This document shows positions 24,237 to 32,803 of a stretch of DNA of 64,000 bases, in pieces. Source of the DNA: Scybalomonas sp905214925 (GTDB lineage: Bacteria > Bacillota > Clostridia > Lachnospirales > Lachnospiraceae); NCBI GenBank assembly GCA_905214925.1, contig CAJMOB010000013.1, positions 28,941-92,940 of the forward strand, given 5' to 3'. Within the stretch, counting starts at the first letter, position 1. Every line of letters starts with the position of its first letter. The translations under genes and the position numbers were made by a program. The notes beneath the pieces were generated by a model that searched no databases, was not told where the DNA came from, and was given only the letters and a program-made list of their open reading frames with translations.

Positions 24237-24580
24237 AATTTATCGTATTCCTATATATAATGGAAAAAGTTTCCTAAAAACAAAAAATCAGGAAGATCAT
24301 TCTTTCCTATTAATAATCAGCTAAGCAAAATCTGTACAGGATAAAGGCATTGTTCTCTTTCTCTTGTACAGATTTTTTCTGTCGTTTATACGAAGACAAC
24401 GAGTCATACAAAAGAATATAGGTTGCAACCTTTTTTTTGCTATGTTAGGATAAAATTGATAAAAAAATATATGCAAACGATGGATAAACTTATTAGTAGG
24501 GAAACATTATTTTGTAAGAAGAGTTTAACAGAAAAAGCATAAAAAATAAATCATAAAAAAATACAAAAGGAGAAAAAGAA
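24237..24580. other. Intergenic region with terminator and palindrome
   Basis: Holds the terminator at 24327-24379, the perfect palindrome GGTTGCAACC followed by eight T residues (24421-24438), and A/T-rich promoter-like text ahead of mnmA. No gene. Confidence 0.5.
24327..24379 (+). terminator. Terminator after nifU
   Basis: AAAATCTGTACA (24327-24338) pairs with TGTACAGATTTT (24365-24376), then TT. Confidence 0.85.
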
Positions 24581-25675
24581 ATGGCTGAAAAAGTAGTAAT
24601 TGGTATGTCTGGTGGTGTGGATTCTTCTGTAGCCGCTTATTTATTAAAGGAAGCGGGATACGATGTAATCGGTGTTACCATGCAGATTTGGCAAGAACAA
24701 GAAAATGAAGTAATCGAAGAAGAAGGTGGATGCTGTGGATTATCTGCAGTGGATGACGCAAGAAGAGTTGCAAACACCCTTGGAATTCCTTATTATGTTA
24801 TGAATTTTCGTGGGGAGTTTCAAAAAAATGTAATTGATTATTTTGTAGATGAATATACCCATGGTAGAACGCCAAACCCATGTATTGCTTGTAACCGTTA
24901 TGTAAAGTGGGAGTCCCTTTTAAGACGTTCTTTGGATATTGGGGCAGATTATATTGCAACAGGACATTATGCTCGTATAGAGAAGCTTCCAAATGGAAGA
25001 TATGCTATTAAAAAATCGGTAACCGCTGCAAAGGATCAAACATATGCCCTTTATAATTTGACACAAGAACAGCTTTCTAAAACGTTGATGCCAGTTGGCG
25101 ACTATACAAAAGACGAGATTCGTAAAATTGCAGAAGGAATTAATCTTCGTATTGCCAACAAGCCAGATAGTCAAGAAATTTGTTTTGTCTCTGATAATGA
25201 TTATGCAGGATTTATTGAAAAAGAAATCGGAAAAAAATTTGAAAAAGGTGATTTTATCGATGTCAATGGCAATGTAGTAGGACAGCATAATGGAATTATT
25301 CATTATACAATTGGACAGAGAAAAGGACTTAATTTATCCCTTGGACGACCTGTTTTTGTTGTGGATATTTTGCCAGAAACCAATCAAGTTGTTGTAGGAG
25401 ATAATCAAGATGTATTTGCAAAGGGACTTATTGCGGATCGTATGAATTTTATGGCAATTGAAGAGCCTGCAATTGGAGAAGAAATTCGTTTATTTGCAAA
25501 AATTCGTTATAATCATGGAGGAGCTCCATGTACCATAAAAAGAATTAACGAAGAACAATGTGAAGTATTATTTGATGAGCCACAAAGAGCTATTACTCCT
25601 GGACAAGCGGTTGTTTTTTATGATGGCGATTATGTTGCAGGTGGCGGTACAATTGTAAAACGTGTTGTCCAATAA
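24581..25675 (+). CDS. mnmA: tRNA 2-thiouridylase MnmA
   Basis: A 364-residue enzyme that thiolates U34 of tRNA for Lys, Glu and Gln. The ATP PP-loop is SGGVDSS at residues 10-16, Cys101 in NPCIACN is the nucleophile and Cys201 in QEICFV the persulfide-bearing partner; GHYAR and TPGQAVVFYDGD are family texts. Typical length (about 360). ATG after AAAGGAG. It lies downstream of nifS, whose sulfur it uses, and is followed by a DsrE-like gene 17 bases later that may take part in sulfur relay. Well-conserved and surely functional. Confidence 0.97.
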   Translation: MAEKVVIGMSGGVDSSVAAYLLKEAGYDVIGVTMQIWQEQENEVIEEEGGCCGLSAVDDARRVANTLGIPYYVMNFRGEFQKNVIDYFVDEYTHGRTPNPCIACNRYVKWESLLRRSLDIGADYIATGHYARIEKLPNGRYAIKKSVTAAKDQTYALYNLTQEQLSKTLMPVGDYTKDEIRKIAEGINLRIANKPDSQEICFVSDNDYAGFIEKEIGKKFEKGDFIDVNGNVVGQHNGIIHYTIGQRKGLNLSLGRPVFVVDILPETNQVVVGDNQDVFAKGLIADRMNFMAIEEPAIGEEIRLFAKIRYNHGGAPCTIKRINEEQCEVLFDEPQRAITPGQAVVFYDGDYVAGGGTIVKRVVQ

Positions 25676-25692
25676 AGAAAGGGGAAAATACT

Positions 25693-26247
25693 TTGGTAAA
25701 AAAAGGGGAAACTATTAAAATTATAAAAAAATTAGATGAATATTCCGATGAATATGAGATAGGGGATACTTTTCTTGTGGAAGGCACATGGTATGGTGGT
25801 ATTCATATTACTGGAAAAACAGGAGTACCAGTATCATTGGAAACAGAAGAATTTGAACCATTACGTGTAGAAACAAGGGATGGAATCGAGAAGAATTTAG
25901 CGGTCAATGTTAAAAAAGTAATTTTTCACGTTGATGAAGTAGAAAAAGTAGTATTAGCTTTTCGCAATATCCAAAATATGATTGAATATTATGAAGAAAG
26001 AAATGAGAAGCTAATAGTAGAGTTATTGCTAAATGAAGAAGGCGTACAAGCGTTGCTTTCAAAAGAAAAAGTGGAGATACTTACACAATTAAAGAAAAAG
26101 CAAGTTATAGTAGCTGTTTGTAAAAACTCCTTATTAAAGCATAAGTTGGTTGAAGAAGAATATGCACAAAAATTCACAATTGTTCCAGTAGGAGTTGTAG
26201 AATTATCGGAAAAACAATGGGAAGGATATGCCTATATCCGTCCATAG
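25693..26247 (+). CDS. DsrE-fold protein with N-terminal SH3-like domain
   Basis: A 184-residue protein starting with TTG (AAAGGGG 8 bases upstream). Residues 1-55 look like a small beta-barrel (GETIKIIKKLDEYSDEYEIG ... GGIHITGKTGVPVSLE); residues about 75-184 match the DsrE-like sulfur relay fold: KVVLAFRNIQNMIEYY, VELLLNEEGVQALL, VAVCKNSLL with a Cys in the active-loop place, and VPVGVVELSEKQWEGYAYIR, the typical end of small DsrE-like proteins. By analogy to TusD/DsrE it could carry a persulfide; the position after mnmA supports this. No partner TusB/C or TusE genes are here, so the function is inferred from fold and context. Confidence 0.72.
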   Translation: MVKKGETIKIIKKLDEYSDEYEIGDTFLVEGTWYGGIHITGKTGVPVSLETEEFEPLRVETRDGIEKNLAVNVKKVIFHVDEVEKVVLAFRNIQNMIEYYEERNEKLIVELLLNEEGVQALLSKEKVEILTQLKKKQVIVAVCKNSLLKHKLVEEEYAQKFTIVPVGVVELSEKQWEGYAYIRP

Positions 26248-26316
26248 AGAAGATTCTAGCATTTCGTTATAGAAGCTTTTCATTATCGATAAAAAAATTT
26301 ATTATGATAGAAAAAG

Positions 26317-26354
26317 AGGCTGTTAAAAAACATAAGGTTTTAACAGCCTTTTTA
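26317..26354 (+). terminator. Terminator between the DsrE-like and PHP genes
   Basis: AGGCTGTTAAAA (26317-26328) pairs with TTTTAACAGCCT (26338-26349), then TTTTATTT. It serves the plus strand; the minus gene ends at 26364 and may use it too. Confidence 0.85.
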
Positions 26355-26363
26355 TTTATGCTT

Positions 26364-27176
26364 TTATAATTTGATAAATTCAGGTTTTTGTTCTCTAAAA
26401 ATAGTATAGTATTTAAATCCAATGGATTTTAACATATCAGGTACTAAATGAAAGTCATAAGCAATATGTTCTGGTTTATGGGCATCGGAGCCGATTGTTA
26501 GAATTTCTCCACCGAGTTCTCGATATCGTTTTAGCACTTCCAATCGAGGATGAGGTTGACCAAGTCCATATTTTAGACCACTGGTATTACATTCAATTCC
26601 TTTGCCCATTTCAATAATTTTTTTCATAGCCACATCTAAAATGTCAAAGTAATTTTTAGGATGATAGAAATAGTTTTTAGATGGCAAATAGCGAACGGCA
26701 TAATCTAAATGTCCATAAGATTGAAATCCATCAAATAATGAAATATTTTTTACAATGGATTCAAAGTAAATACGAATTCCTTGTTCTTCGCCAAACGTAT
26801 CGTAATAACGAGGATAATAAGGATCGTATCCGCCAGCTTCGTGAGAAGAGGCAATAATAAAATCAAATGGATATTGTTTTACCATTTGCCAAACAGAGTT
26901 TTCGATTCCTTCTTTCATGCCGAATTCAACACCAGTTAAAATTTCAATTTGATCTTGATACTTTTCTTTATATTGTGCCATTGTTGGAAAATAACGCTGA
27001 ACATCAAGATCAAAGGATATCGTATTATCATCTTCTGGATAGTAATTGAAATCTTGATGATCGGTAAAACAGATTGTTTTTAATCCTTTTTTTATGGCAG
27101 ATTCGATCATAGATTCTACAGAACTTTTACTATCTCCAGAAAAACAAGTGTGTAAGTGAAAATCGCTTCGAATCAT
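26364..27176 (-). CDS. hisJ: PHP-domain phosphatase, histidinol-phosphatase (HisJ-like)
   Basis: A 270-residue PHP-fold metal enzyme. HLHTCFSGDS at residues 6-15, CFTDHQD, and late GSDAHKPEHIAYDF supply the metal-binding His/Asp set. The length and pattern match histidinol-phosphatase of the HisK/HisJ type, which performs the penultimate step of histidine synthesis in Firmicutes; other PHP phosphatases remain possible since no his genes are in the window. The ATG at 27176 sits 6 bases after AGGAGG; the upstream in-frame ATG at 27230 has no such signal. Single gene. Confidence 0.85.
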   Translation of the reverse strand: MIRSDFHLHTCFSGDSKSSVESMIESAIKKGLKTICFTDHQDFNYYPEDDNTISFDLDVQRYFPTMAQYKEKYQDQIEILTGVEFGMKEGIENSVWQMVKQYPFDFIIASSHEAGGYDPYYPRYYDTFGEEQGIRIYFESIVKNISLFDGFQSYGHLDYAVRYLPSKNYFYHPKNYFDILDVAMKKIIEMGKGIECNTSGLKYGLGQPHPRLEVLKRYRELGGEILTIGSDAHKPEHIAYDFHLVPDMLKSIGFKYYTIFREQKPEFIKL

Positions 27177-27335
27177 AAAAAACCTCCTAAACAAATGATT
27201 CCCAAAAATTGTGTAAAGAAATTTTATCAATTGGGAATAAATTTAATAAGAAATTATCATATTACTTACTAGTATACCGAAATCAAATTAAGGATACAAG
27301 TCTTATTGTTTTAAAAGGAATTTAAAAAATACAAA

Positions 27336-27399
27336 TGTAAAGTTTATGTAAAGTTCCCGTAAAAATAATGCGAAAAAAATAGAATCTTGTTATGATAAT
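27336..27399 (+). promoter_or_regulatory. Pho-box-like direct repeats and promoter of the Na/Pi gene
   Basis: TGTAAA (27336-27341), TGTAAA (27347-27352) and CGTAAA (27358-27363) repeat with an exact 11-base period (N5 spacers), the reverse complement of the TT(H)ACA-N5-TT(H)ACA PhoP box of Gram-positives. A -10-like TATGAT/GATAAT lies at 27391-27399. Phosphate-starvation control by PhoP is the likely reading (inference). Confidence 0.65.
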
Positions 27400-27507
27400 A
27401 AAAGTGCAAGAAAGGAATTCGTATGCACAAAAACAAGAGAAATTTTTATTCCATAGGAATCCGTATGGAATGAAAAGGGTTTTGAAAGAACTTAGGAGGA
27501 TTAAAAA

Positions 27508-29184
27508 ATGGTACTTGAAAATTTAGGAAACCTATTTACCTTTATAGGTGGTCTTGGTATGTTCTTGTACGGTATGAATTTGATGGCCGATGGACTTCAA
27601 AAATCTGCAGGAAACAAGATGAAACAACTTTTAGGGTATTTGACGAATAATCGTCTATTAGGTGTTCTTATGGGAGCTTTTATTACTGCGATTATTCAAA
27701 GTAGCTCTGCCACAACTGTTATGGTAGTTGGTTTTGTAAATGCAGGAATTCTCAATTTAACACAAGCAGTTGGTGTTATCATGGGGGCCAATATTGGGAC
27801 GACAGCAACCGCTTGGATTGTATCTGCATCAGAGTGGGCATCATTTTTAAAACCGGAATTTTTAGCACCATTATTTGTTGGTCTTGGTGTCTTTTTATTA
27901 GTTTTTACAAAAGGTGTTAGAAAACATCAAATTGGAGAAATTATCGTTGGATTTGGTCTTTTATTCATTGGATTATCCTTTATGTCGGATTCCGTTAGTG
28001 TTTATAAAGACAGCCCAATTTTTGCAAAAGCGTTTAGTGTTCTTGGCGGAAACCCAATTTTAGGTATTTTAGTAGGTGCAGCTGTAACGGCTATTATTCA
28101 AAGTTCTTCTGCTTCTGTTGGTATTTTACAGACATTAGCAGCAAATGGAATTGTAAACTGGCGTTCTGCTATTTTTATTACGCTAGGACAAAATATTGGT
28201 ACTTGCGTCACTGCTATTATTTCAAGTGCAGGTGCGAATAAAACGGCGAAAAGAGCGGCAGGAATCCATCTTTTATTTAATGTTGCAGGTGCGGTTATCT
28301 TTGGAGTTATTATGTTTTTTGTATTTCTTGTTTTCCCAGAGTTTGCAGCATCACACATTAACAAAACAGAAATTTCAATTTTCCACACAATTTTTAATGT
28401 GACAAATACAATTGTTTTATTCCCATTTGCATCACTTCTTGTGAAATTATCTGGAAAACTTGTAAAAGGTAGCGAAGAAGAAGAGCAAGTAAAAGAAAAA
28501 GAAGAGGATATTGTATTAAAACATTTAGATGAACGTATTTTACGTACACCATCACTAGCGGTTGAAAATGCAGTAGAAGAAGTGGTACGTATGGGTGAAA
28601 TTGTTCTTGAAAGTACAAAAGAAGTTATGGATATTTTATGTGATAAAAAGAAAACATCAAAAGAAAATATCCAAAAGATTTTCGATAGAGAAAAAAATAT
28701 TAATAAGCTTGAGACAGCCATTACAGAATATCTTGTAAAAATTAATAATTTATCGATTACAGAAGAGCAACATGAATTAGTCAATCATTTATTTTATACC
28801 GTAAGTGATATGGAACGTGTTGGAGACCATGCAGAAAATTTAGCGGAATTTGCGCAATATCGACAAGAACATGATTTTACATTTTCTGACAATGGGGAAT
28901 GTGAATTAAAAGAAATTTGTCAAATTGTTTATAACAGTTTGCACAATAGTATCCTTGCTAGGAAGACAGAAAATATCGAATATGTTAAAAATGTGGCAAA
29001 GTTAGAAGAGGAAGTCGATAATTTAGAAGAAGAGCTTCGCGAAAAACATATCGAACGACTTTCAAAAGGACAATGTGAAGCACAAGCAGGTGTCATTTTT
29101 CTTGATATTATAAGCAATTTAGAGCGAATTTCTGATCACGCACAAAATATCGCAGGATATGTCCGTGATGAAAAAATGGCATAA
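27508..29184 (+). CDS. Na/Pi-cotransporter II-related protein with PhoU-like C-terminus
   Basis: A 558-residue membrane protein. The family's inverted repeat motif is present twice, QSSSATT (about residue 67) and QSSSAS (about residue 200), each within a helical hairpin; about eight to ten membrane helices fill residues 5-320. The C-terminal 220 residues are soluble helices with the two-fold E/DxxRxxDH pattern of PhoU (MERVGDHAENLAEF and LERISDHAQNIAGY), which regulates phosphate flux. Such YjbB/NptA-type proteins move phosphate, usually as export or regulated uptake. ATG after TAGGAGG. Phosphate control is supported by the Pho-box-like repeats upstream. Confidence 0.92.
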   Translation: MVLENLGNLFTFIGGLGMFLYGMNLMADGLQKSAGNKMKQLLGYLTNNRLLGVLMGAFITAIIQSSSATTVMVVGFVNAGILNLTQAVGVIMGANIGTTATAWIVSASEWASFLKPEFLAPLFVGLGVFLLVFTKGVRKHQIGEIIVGFGLLFIGLSFMSDSVSVYKDSPIFAKAFSVLGGNPILGILVGAAVTAIIQSSSASVGILQTLAANGIVNWRSAIFITLGQNIGTCVTAIISSAGANKTAKRAAGIHLLFNVAGAVIFGVIMFFVFLVFPEFAASHINKTEISIFHTIFNVTNTIVLFPFASLLVKLSGKLVKGSEEEEQVKEKEEDIVLKHLDERILRTPSLAVENAVEEVVRMGEIVLESTKEVMDILCDKKKTSKENIQKIFDREKNINKLETAITEYLVKINNLSITEEQHELVNHLFYTVSDMERVGDHAENLAEFAQYRQEHDFTFSDNGECELKEICQIVYNSLHNSILARKTENIEYVKNVAKLEEEVDNLEEELREKHIERLSKGQCEAQAGVIFLDIISNLERISDHAQNIAGYVRDEKMA

Positions 29185-29222
29185 TGCACAAAAGAATTAA
29201 CTGAAATTATAAATTTTATGGC

Positions 29223-29251
29223 TTGAATTTTTTTAATAATTTCGGTATGAT
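29223..29251 (+). promoter_or_regulatory. gap promoter
   Basis: TTGAAT (29223-29228), 17 bases, TATGAT (29246-29251). The roughly 95-base leader holds a small hairpin CCACC / GGTGG at 29292-29307. Confidence 0.65.
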
Positions 29252-29350
29252 ATAAGGGAATTAGGGATACCAATTCATGCCAGATTAATAACCACCTTAT
29301 AGGGTGGATATTATAAAGTTAATATTATAACAAACTTAGGAGGAATTATC

Positions 29351-30367
29351 ATGGCAGTAAAAGTAGCAATTAATGGTTTTGGACGTATTGGACGTCTTGC
29401 ATTCAGACAAATGTTTGGAGCTGAAGGATATGAAGTAGTTGCAATCAACGATTTAACAAGTCCTAAAATGTTAGCTCATTTATTAAAATACGACTCTTCT
29501 CAAGGAAAATATGCTTTAGCTGATAAAGTTGAAGCTGGTGAAGATAGCATCACAGTTGATGGAAAAACAATCAAAATCTATGCAGAAGCAAACGCTGAAA
29601 ATCTTCCATGGGGAGAAATCGGAGTAGACGTTGTTCTTGAATGTACAGGCTTCTACACATCCAAAGCAAAAGCAGAAGCTCACGTTAAAGCTGGTGCAAG
29701 AAAAGTTGTTATCTCTGCTCCTGCAGGAAATGACCTTCCTACAATCGTATTCAACGTAAACCATGACACATTAAAAGCAGAAGATACAGTAATTTCTGCA
29801 GCTTCTTGTACAACAAACTGTTTAGCACCTATGGCTGATGCATTAAACAAATATGCTCCAATTCAGTCTGGTATCATGAGCACAATTCATGCTTACACAG
29901 GAGATCAGATGACTCTTGATGGACCACAGAGAAAAGGTGATTTAAGAAGATCTCGTGCTGCAGCAGTTAACATCGTACCTAACTCTACAGGTGCTGCAAA
30001 AGCTATCGGTTTAGTTATTCCAGAATTAAACGGAAAATTAATCGGATCTGCTCAGCGTGTACCAGTTCCAACAGGTTCTACAACAATCTTAACAGCAGTT
30101 GTAAAAGGAACAGACGTAACTGTTGAAGGAATCAATGCAGCTATGAAAGCAGCAGCAAATGAATCTTACGGATACAACGAAGATGAAATCGTATCTTCTG
30201 ATATCGTAGGAATGAAATTCGGTTCTTTATTCGATGCTACTCAGACAATGGTATCTAAAGTTGGCGACGACTTATATCAGGTACAAGTTGTTTCTTGGTA
30301 TGACAACGAAAACAGCTACACATCTCAGATGGTAAGAACAATCAAATACTTCTCTGAATTAGCTTAA
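29351..30367 (+). CDS. gap: Glyceraldehyde-3-phosphate dehydrogenase
   Basis: A 338-residue type I GAPDH. The NAD fold opens with INGFGRIGRLAFRQM, the catalytic Cys is Cys153 in ASCTTNCLAP, and the late SWYDNENSYTSQMVRT is diagnostic. It oxidises glyceraldehyde 3-phosphate to 1,3-bisphosphoglycerate in lower glycolysis. ATG after TTAGGAGG. Codon use is highly biased toward preferred codons, as expected for one of the most expressed proteins. First gene of the gap-pgk-tpiA run, with a hairpin terminator before pgk that could reduce read-through. Confidence 0.98.
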   Translation: MAVKVAINGFGRIGRLAFRQMFGAEGYEVVAINDLTSPKMLAHLLKYDSSQGKYALADKVEAGEDSITVDGKTIKIYAEANAENLPWGEIGVDVVLECTGFYTSKAKAEAHVKAGARKVVISAPAGNDLPTIVFNVNHDTLKAEDTVISAASCTTNCLAPMADALNKYAPIQSGIMSTIHAYTGDQMTLDGPQRKGDLRRSRAAAVNIVPNSTGAAKAIGLVIPELNGKLIGSAQRVPVPTGSTTILTAVVKGTDVTVEGINAAMKAAANESYGYNEDEIVSSDIVGMKFGSLFDATQTMVSKVGDDLYQVQVVSWYDNENSYTSQMVRTIKYFSELA

Positions 30368-30407
30368 TCGTTAATAGAAGAATAATTTGAATAAAAGATT
30401 CAATTCG

Positions 30408-30439
30408 GGGTCTGGTCTAGAAAGACCAGACCCTGTTTT
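30408..30439 (+). terminator. Terminator/attenuator between gap and pgk
   Basis: GGGTCTGGTCT (30408-30418) pairs perfectly with AGACCAGACCC (30423-30433), loop of 4, then TGTTTTC. Short T-run, so partial read-through into pgk is plausible. Confidence 0.75.
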
Positions 30440-30459
30440 CGTAAGGAGGAAAAAATCCA

Positions 30460-31677
30460 ATGCTTAGCAAAAAAACAGTTGATGATTTAAAAAATGTAGC
30501 AGGTAAAAAAGTTTTAGTTCGTTGTGATTTCAATGTACCTTTAAAAGATGGTGTAATTCAAAACTACAATCGTATCGATGGTGCGCTTCCAACAATTAAA
30601 AAATTATTAGAAGAAGGTTGCAAAGTAATTCTTTGCTCTCACTTAGGAAAACCAAAGGGAGAACCATTACCAGAAATGTCTTTAGCACCAGTTGCTAAGG
30701 CTTTAACAGAACGTTTAGGTGTAGAAGTTAAATTTGTAGATGATCCAGTTGTAACAGGAGAAGAAACAAAAGCAGTTGCAGCTTCTTTAAAAGAAGGTGA
30801 AGTATTATTACTTCAAAATACACGTTATAGAGTGGAAGAAACAAAATACGGAAAAGATGAAAAAGCAGAAGATTACGCAAAAGAATTAGCTGCTCTTTGC
30901 GATAATGAATTATTCGTAAACGACGCTTTTGGTACTGCTCACAGATCTCACTGCTCTAATGTTGGTGTAACAAAATACACAAAAGAAAATGTAGTTGGCT
31001 ATTTAATGGAAAAAGAAATCAAATTCTTAGGAGAAGCAGTAGAAAATCCTGTTCGTCCATTCGTAGCTATCTTAGGAGGAGCAAAAGTATCTGATAAAAT
31101 CAATGTAATCAATAACTTACTTGAAAAAGTGGATACATTAATTATCGGTGGAGGTATGGCTTATACTTTCGCAAAAGCACAGGGACATGAAATCGGTAAC
31201 TCTTTATTAGAAGCTGATAAAATGGACTACGCTTTAGAAATGATTAAAAAAGCAGAAGAAAAAGGTGTAAAATTATTACTTCCTATCGATAACGTAGCTG
31301 GTAAAGAATTCTCTAATGATACAGAAACACAAGTTTGTGGAGAAGATATTCCAGAAGGTTGGTCAGGATTTGATATTGGACCTAAATCTGTTGCATTATT
31401 TAAAGAAGCATTAGAAGGTGCCAAAACAGTTGTATGGAATGGACCAATGGGTGTATTCGAATTTGAAAACTTTGCAAACGGTACATTAGAAATCTGCCGT
31501 GCAGTTGCTGATTTAAAAGATGCTACAACAGTTGTTGGTGGTGGAGATTCTGTAAATGCTGTAAAACGTCTTGGATTCGCTGATAAGATGACTCATATCT
31601 CTACAGGTGGTGGAGCTTCTTTAGAATTCTTAGAAGGAAAAGAATTACCAGGTGTTGCAGCTGCTGATAATAAATAA
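30460..31677 (+). CDS. pgk: Phosphoglycerate kinase
   Basis: A 405-residue monomeric kinase that makes ATP from 1,3-bisphosphoglycerate. The N-lobe has VRCDFNVPLKDG and SHLGKPKG; the C-lobe has GGAKVSDKI and the terminal GGGDSVNAVKRLG ... STGGGASLEFLEG with the ATP-binding loop. Length is slightly above the usual 395. ATG behind AAGGAGG. Preferred-codon use indicates high expression. The hairpin before it and that at 31708-31740 suggest the gap-pgk-tpiA transcript is separately tuned for each gene. Confidence 0.98.
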   Translation: MLSKKTVDDLKNVAGKKVLVRCDFNVPLKDGVIQNYNRIDGALPTIKKLLEEGCKVILCSHLGKPKGEPLPEMSLAPVAKALTERLGVEVKFVDDPVVTGEETKAVAASLKEGEVLLLQNTRYRVEETKYGKDEKAEDYAKELAALCDNELFVNDAFGTAHRSHCSNVGVTKYTKENVVGYLMEKEIKFLGEAVENPVRPFVAILGGAKVSDKINVINNLLEKVDTLIIGGGMAYTFAKAQGHEIGNSLLEADKMDYALEMIKKAEEKGVKLLLPIDNVAGKEFSNDTETQVCGEDIPEGWSGFDIGPKSVALFKEALEGAKTVVWNGPMGVFEFENFANGTLEICRAVADLKDATTVVGGGDSVNAVKRLGFADKMTHISTGGGASLEFLEGKELPGVAAADNK

Positions 31678-31707
31678 TCAATTAGCAAGAGAATGATTTG
31701 AAATAGT

Positions 31708-31740
31708 GAATAGAGAATGGCAATGAGCTATTCTCTATTC
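31708..31740 (+). other. RNA hairpin between pgk and tpiA
   Basis: GAATAGAGAAT...ATTCTCTATTC stem of about 12 pairs around a 5-9 base loop, without a T-run. It may be a processing or stability element rather than a terminator. Confidence 0.55.
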
Positions 31741-31811
31741 CTTAGAATGTGAAAAGTTCGTACAGCGTGCTTTTCATCGTAGATAAAGTGGGAAGAAAGA
31801 GGGATACACGC

Positions 31812-32561
31812 ATGCGTAAAAAAATTATTGCAGGAAACTGGAAAATGAACATGACTCCAAGTGAGGCTGTTAAATTAGTAAATGAATTAAAACCATTAGT
31901 AGCCAATGAAGAAGTGGATGTTGTATTTTGTGTACCAGCAATTGACATTATTCCAGCTATGGAAGCTGCTAAAGGATCTAACATTAATATCGGTGCTGAA
32001 AATATGTACTTTGAAGATAAGGGAGCTTTCACTGGTGAAATCTCTCCAGCGATGTTAACTGATGTTGGAGTAAAATATGTTGTGCTTGGACATTCTGAAA
32101 GAAGAGAATACTTCGCAGAAACAGATGAGACAGTAAATAAAAAAGTAAAAAAAGCATTCGAATATGGTATTACACCAATCATCTGCTGTGGAGAATCTTT
32201 GGCACAGAGAGAACAAGGAGTAACAATTGATTTTATTCGTCAGCAGATTAAAATCGCATTCTTAGATGTAACAGCAGAACAAGCAAAAACAGCTGTTATT
32301 GCATATGAACCAATTTGGGCGATTGGAACAGGAAAAGTTGCTACGACAGAACAAGCACAAGAAGTTTGTAAAGCAATTCGTGAATGTATCGCTGAAATTT
32401 ATGATGATGCAACCGCAGAAGAAATTCGTATTCAATACGGTGGATCTGTATCTGCAGCTTCTGCACCAGAATTATTTGCTCAGGCAGATATTGATGGTGG
32501 ATTAGTTGGTGGAGCATCTTTAAAGCCAGACTTTGGCTCTATTGTAAATTATAATAAATAA
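31812..32561 (+). CDS. tpiA: Triosephosphate isomerase
   Basis: A 249-residue TIM barrel. The start MRKKIIAGNWKMNM carries the substrate Lys, LGHSERREYF has the electrophilic His94, and AYEPIWAIGTGKVAT the catalytic Glu; YGGSV near the end is the phosphate loop. It interconverts dihydroxyacetone phosphate and glyceraldehyde 3-phosphate. The ATG at 31812 is chosen: it begins the conserved text and has an AGAGGG site 8 bases upstream, while the in-frame start at 31749 adds a non-conserved, poorly supported leader. A strong terminator follows. Confidence 0.97.
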   Translation: MRKKIIAGNWKMNMTPSEAVKLVNELKPLVANEEVDVVFCVPAIDIIPAMEAAKGSNINIGAENMYFEDKGAFTGEISPAMLTDVGVKYVVLGHSERREYFAETDETVNKKVKKAFEYGITPIICCGESLAQREQGVTIDFIRQQIKIAFLDVTAEQAKTAVIAYEPIWAIGTGKVATTEQAQEVCKAIRECIAEIYDDATAEEIRIQYGGSVSAASAPELFAQADIDGGLVGGASLKPDFGSIVNYNK

Positions 32562-32582
32562 TTTTTTATGATCGCATAACTT

Positions 32583-32641
32583 AAAAATCCAGCTATCTAG
32601 CAGAAATCTTAAGATTTAGGCCATATAGCTGGATTTTTTTT
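32583..32641 (+). terminator. Terminator after tpiA
   Basis: AAAAATCCAGCTAT (32583-32596) pairs with ATAGCTGGATTTTTTT (32625-32640). Confidence 0.88.
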
Positions 32642-32803
32642 GTAGTATAGGAAATAATTATGAAAAATATTATTGATTTTTTATTTTTTGTTTAGTAGAA
32701 TAAAACCGAAATATGTTTGATAAAGAGGAAAAAAGTAGATAATCTAAAGTTTTTTAGTTCTATCTACATAAAATAAAATCAGAATAATTAAGAGGTTAAA
32801 AAA

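Noticed and set aside
24421..24438. Palindrome GGTTGCAACC plus T-run as a terminator
   Set aside because: A 10-base perfect palindrome leaves no loop for a stable hairpin; it may be a protein-binding site, but there is no further support.
28098..28784. Long minus-strand open frame within the Na/Pi cotransporter gene
   Set aside because: It lies wholly inside a well-supported gene, has Ser/Phe-rich composition caused by the opposite strand, and no ribosome site.
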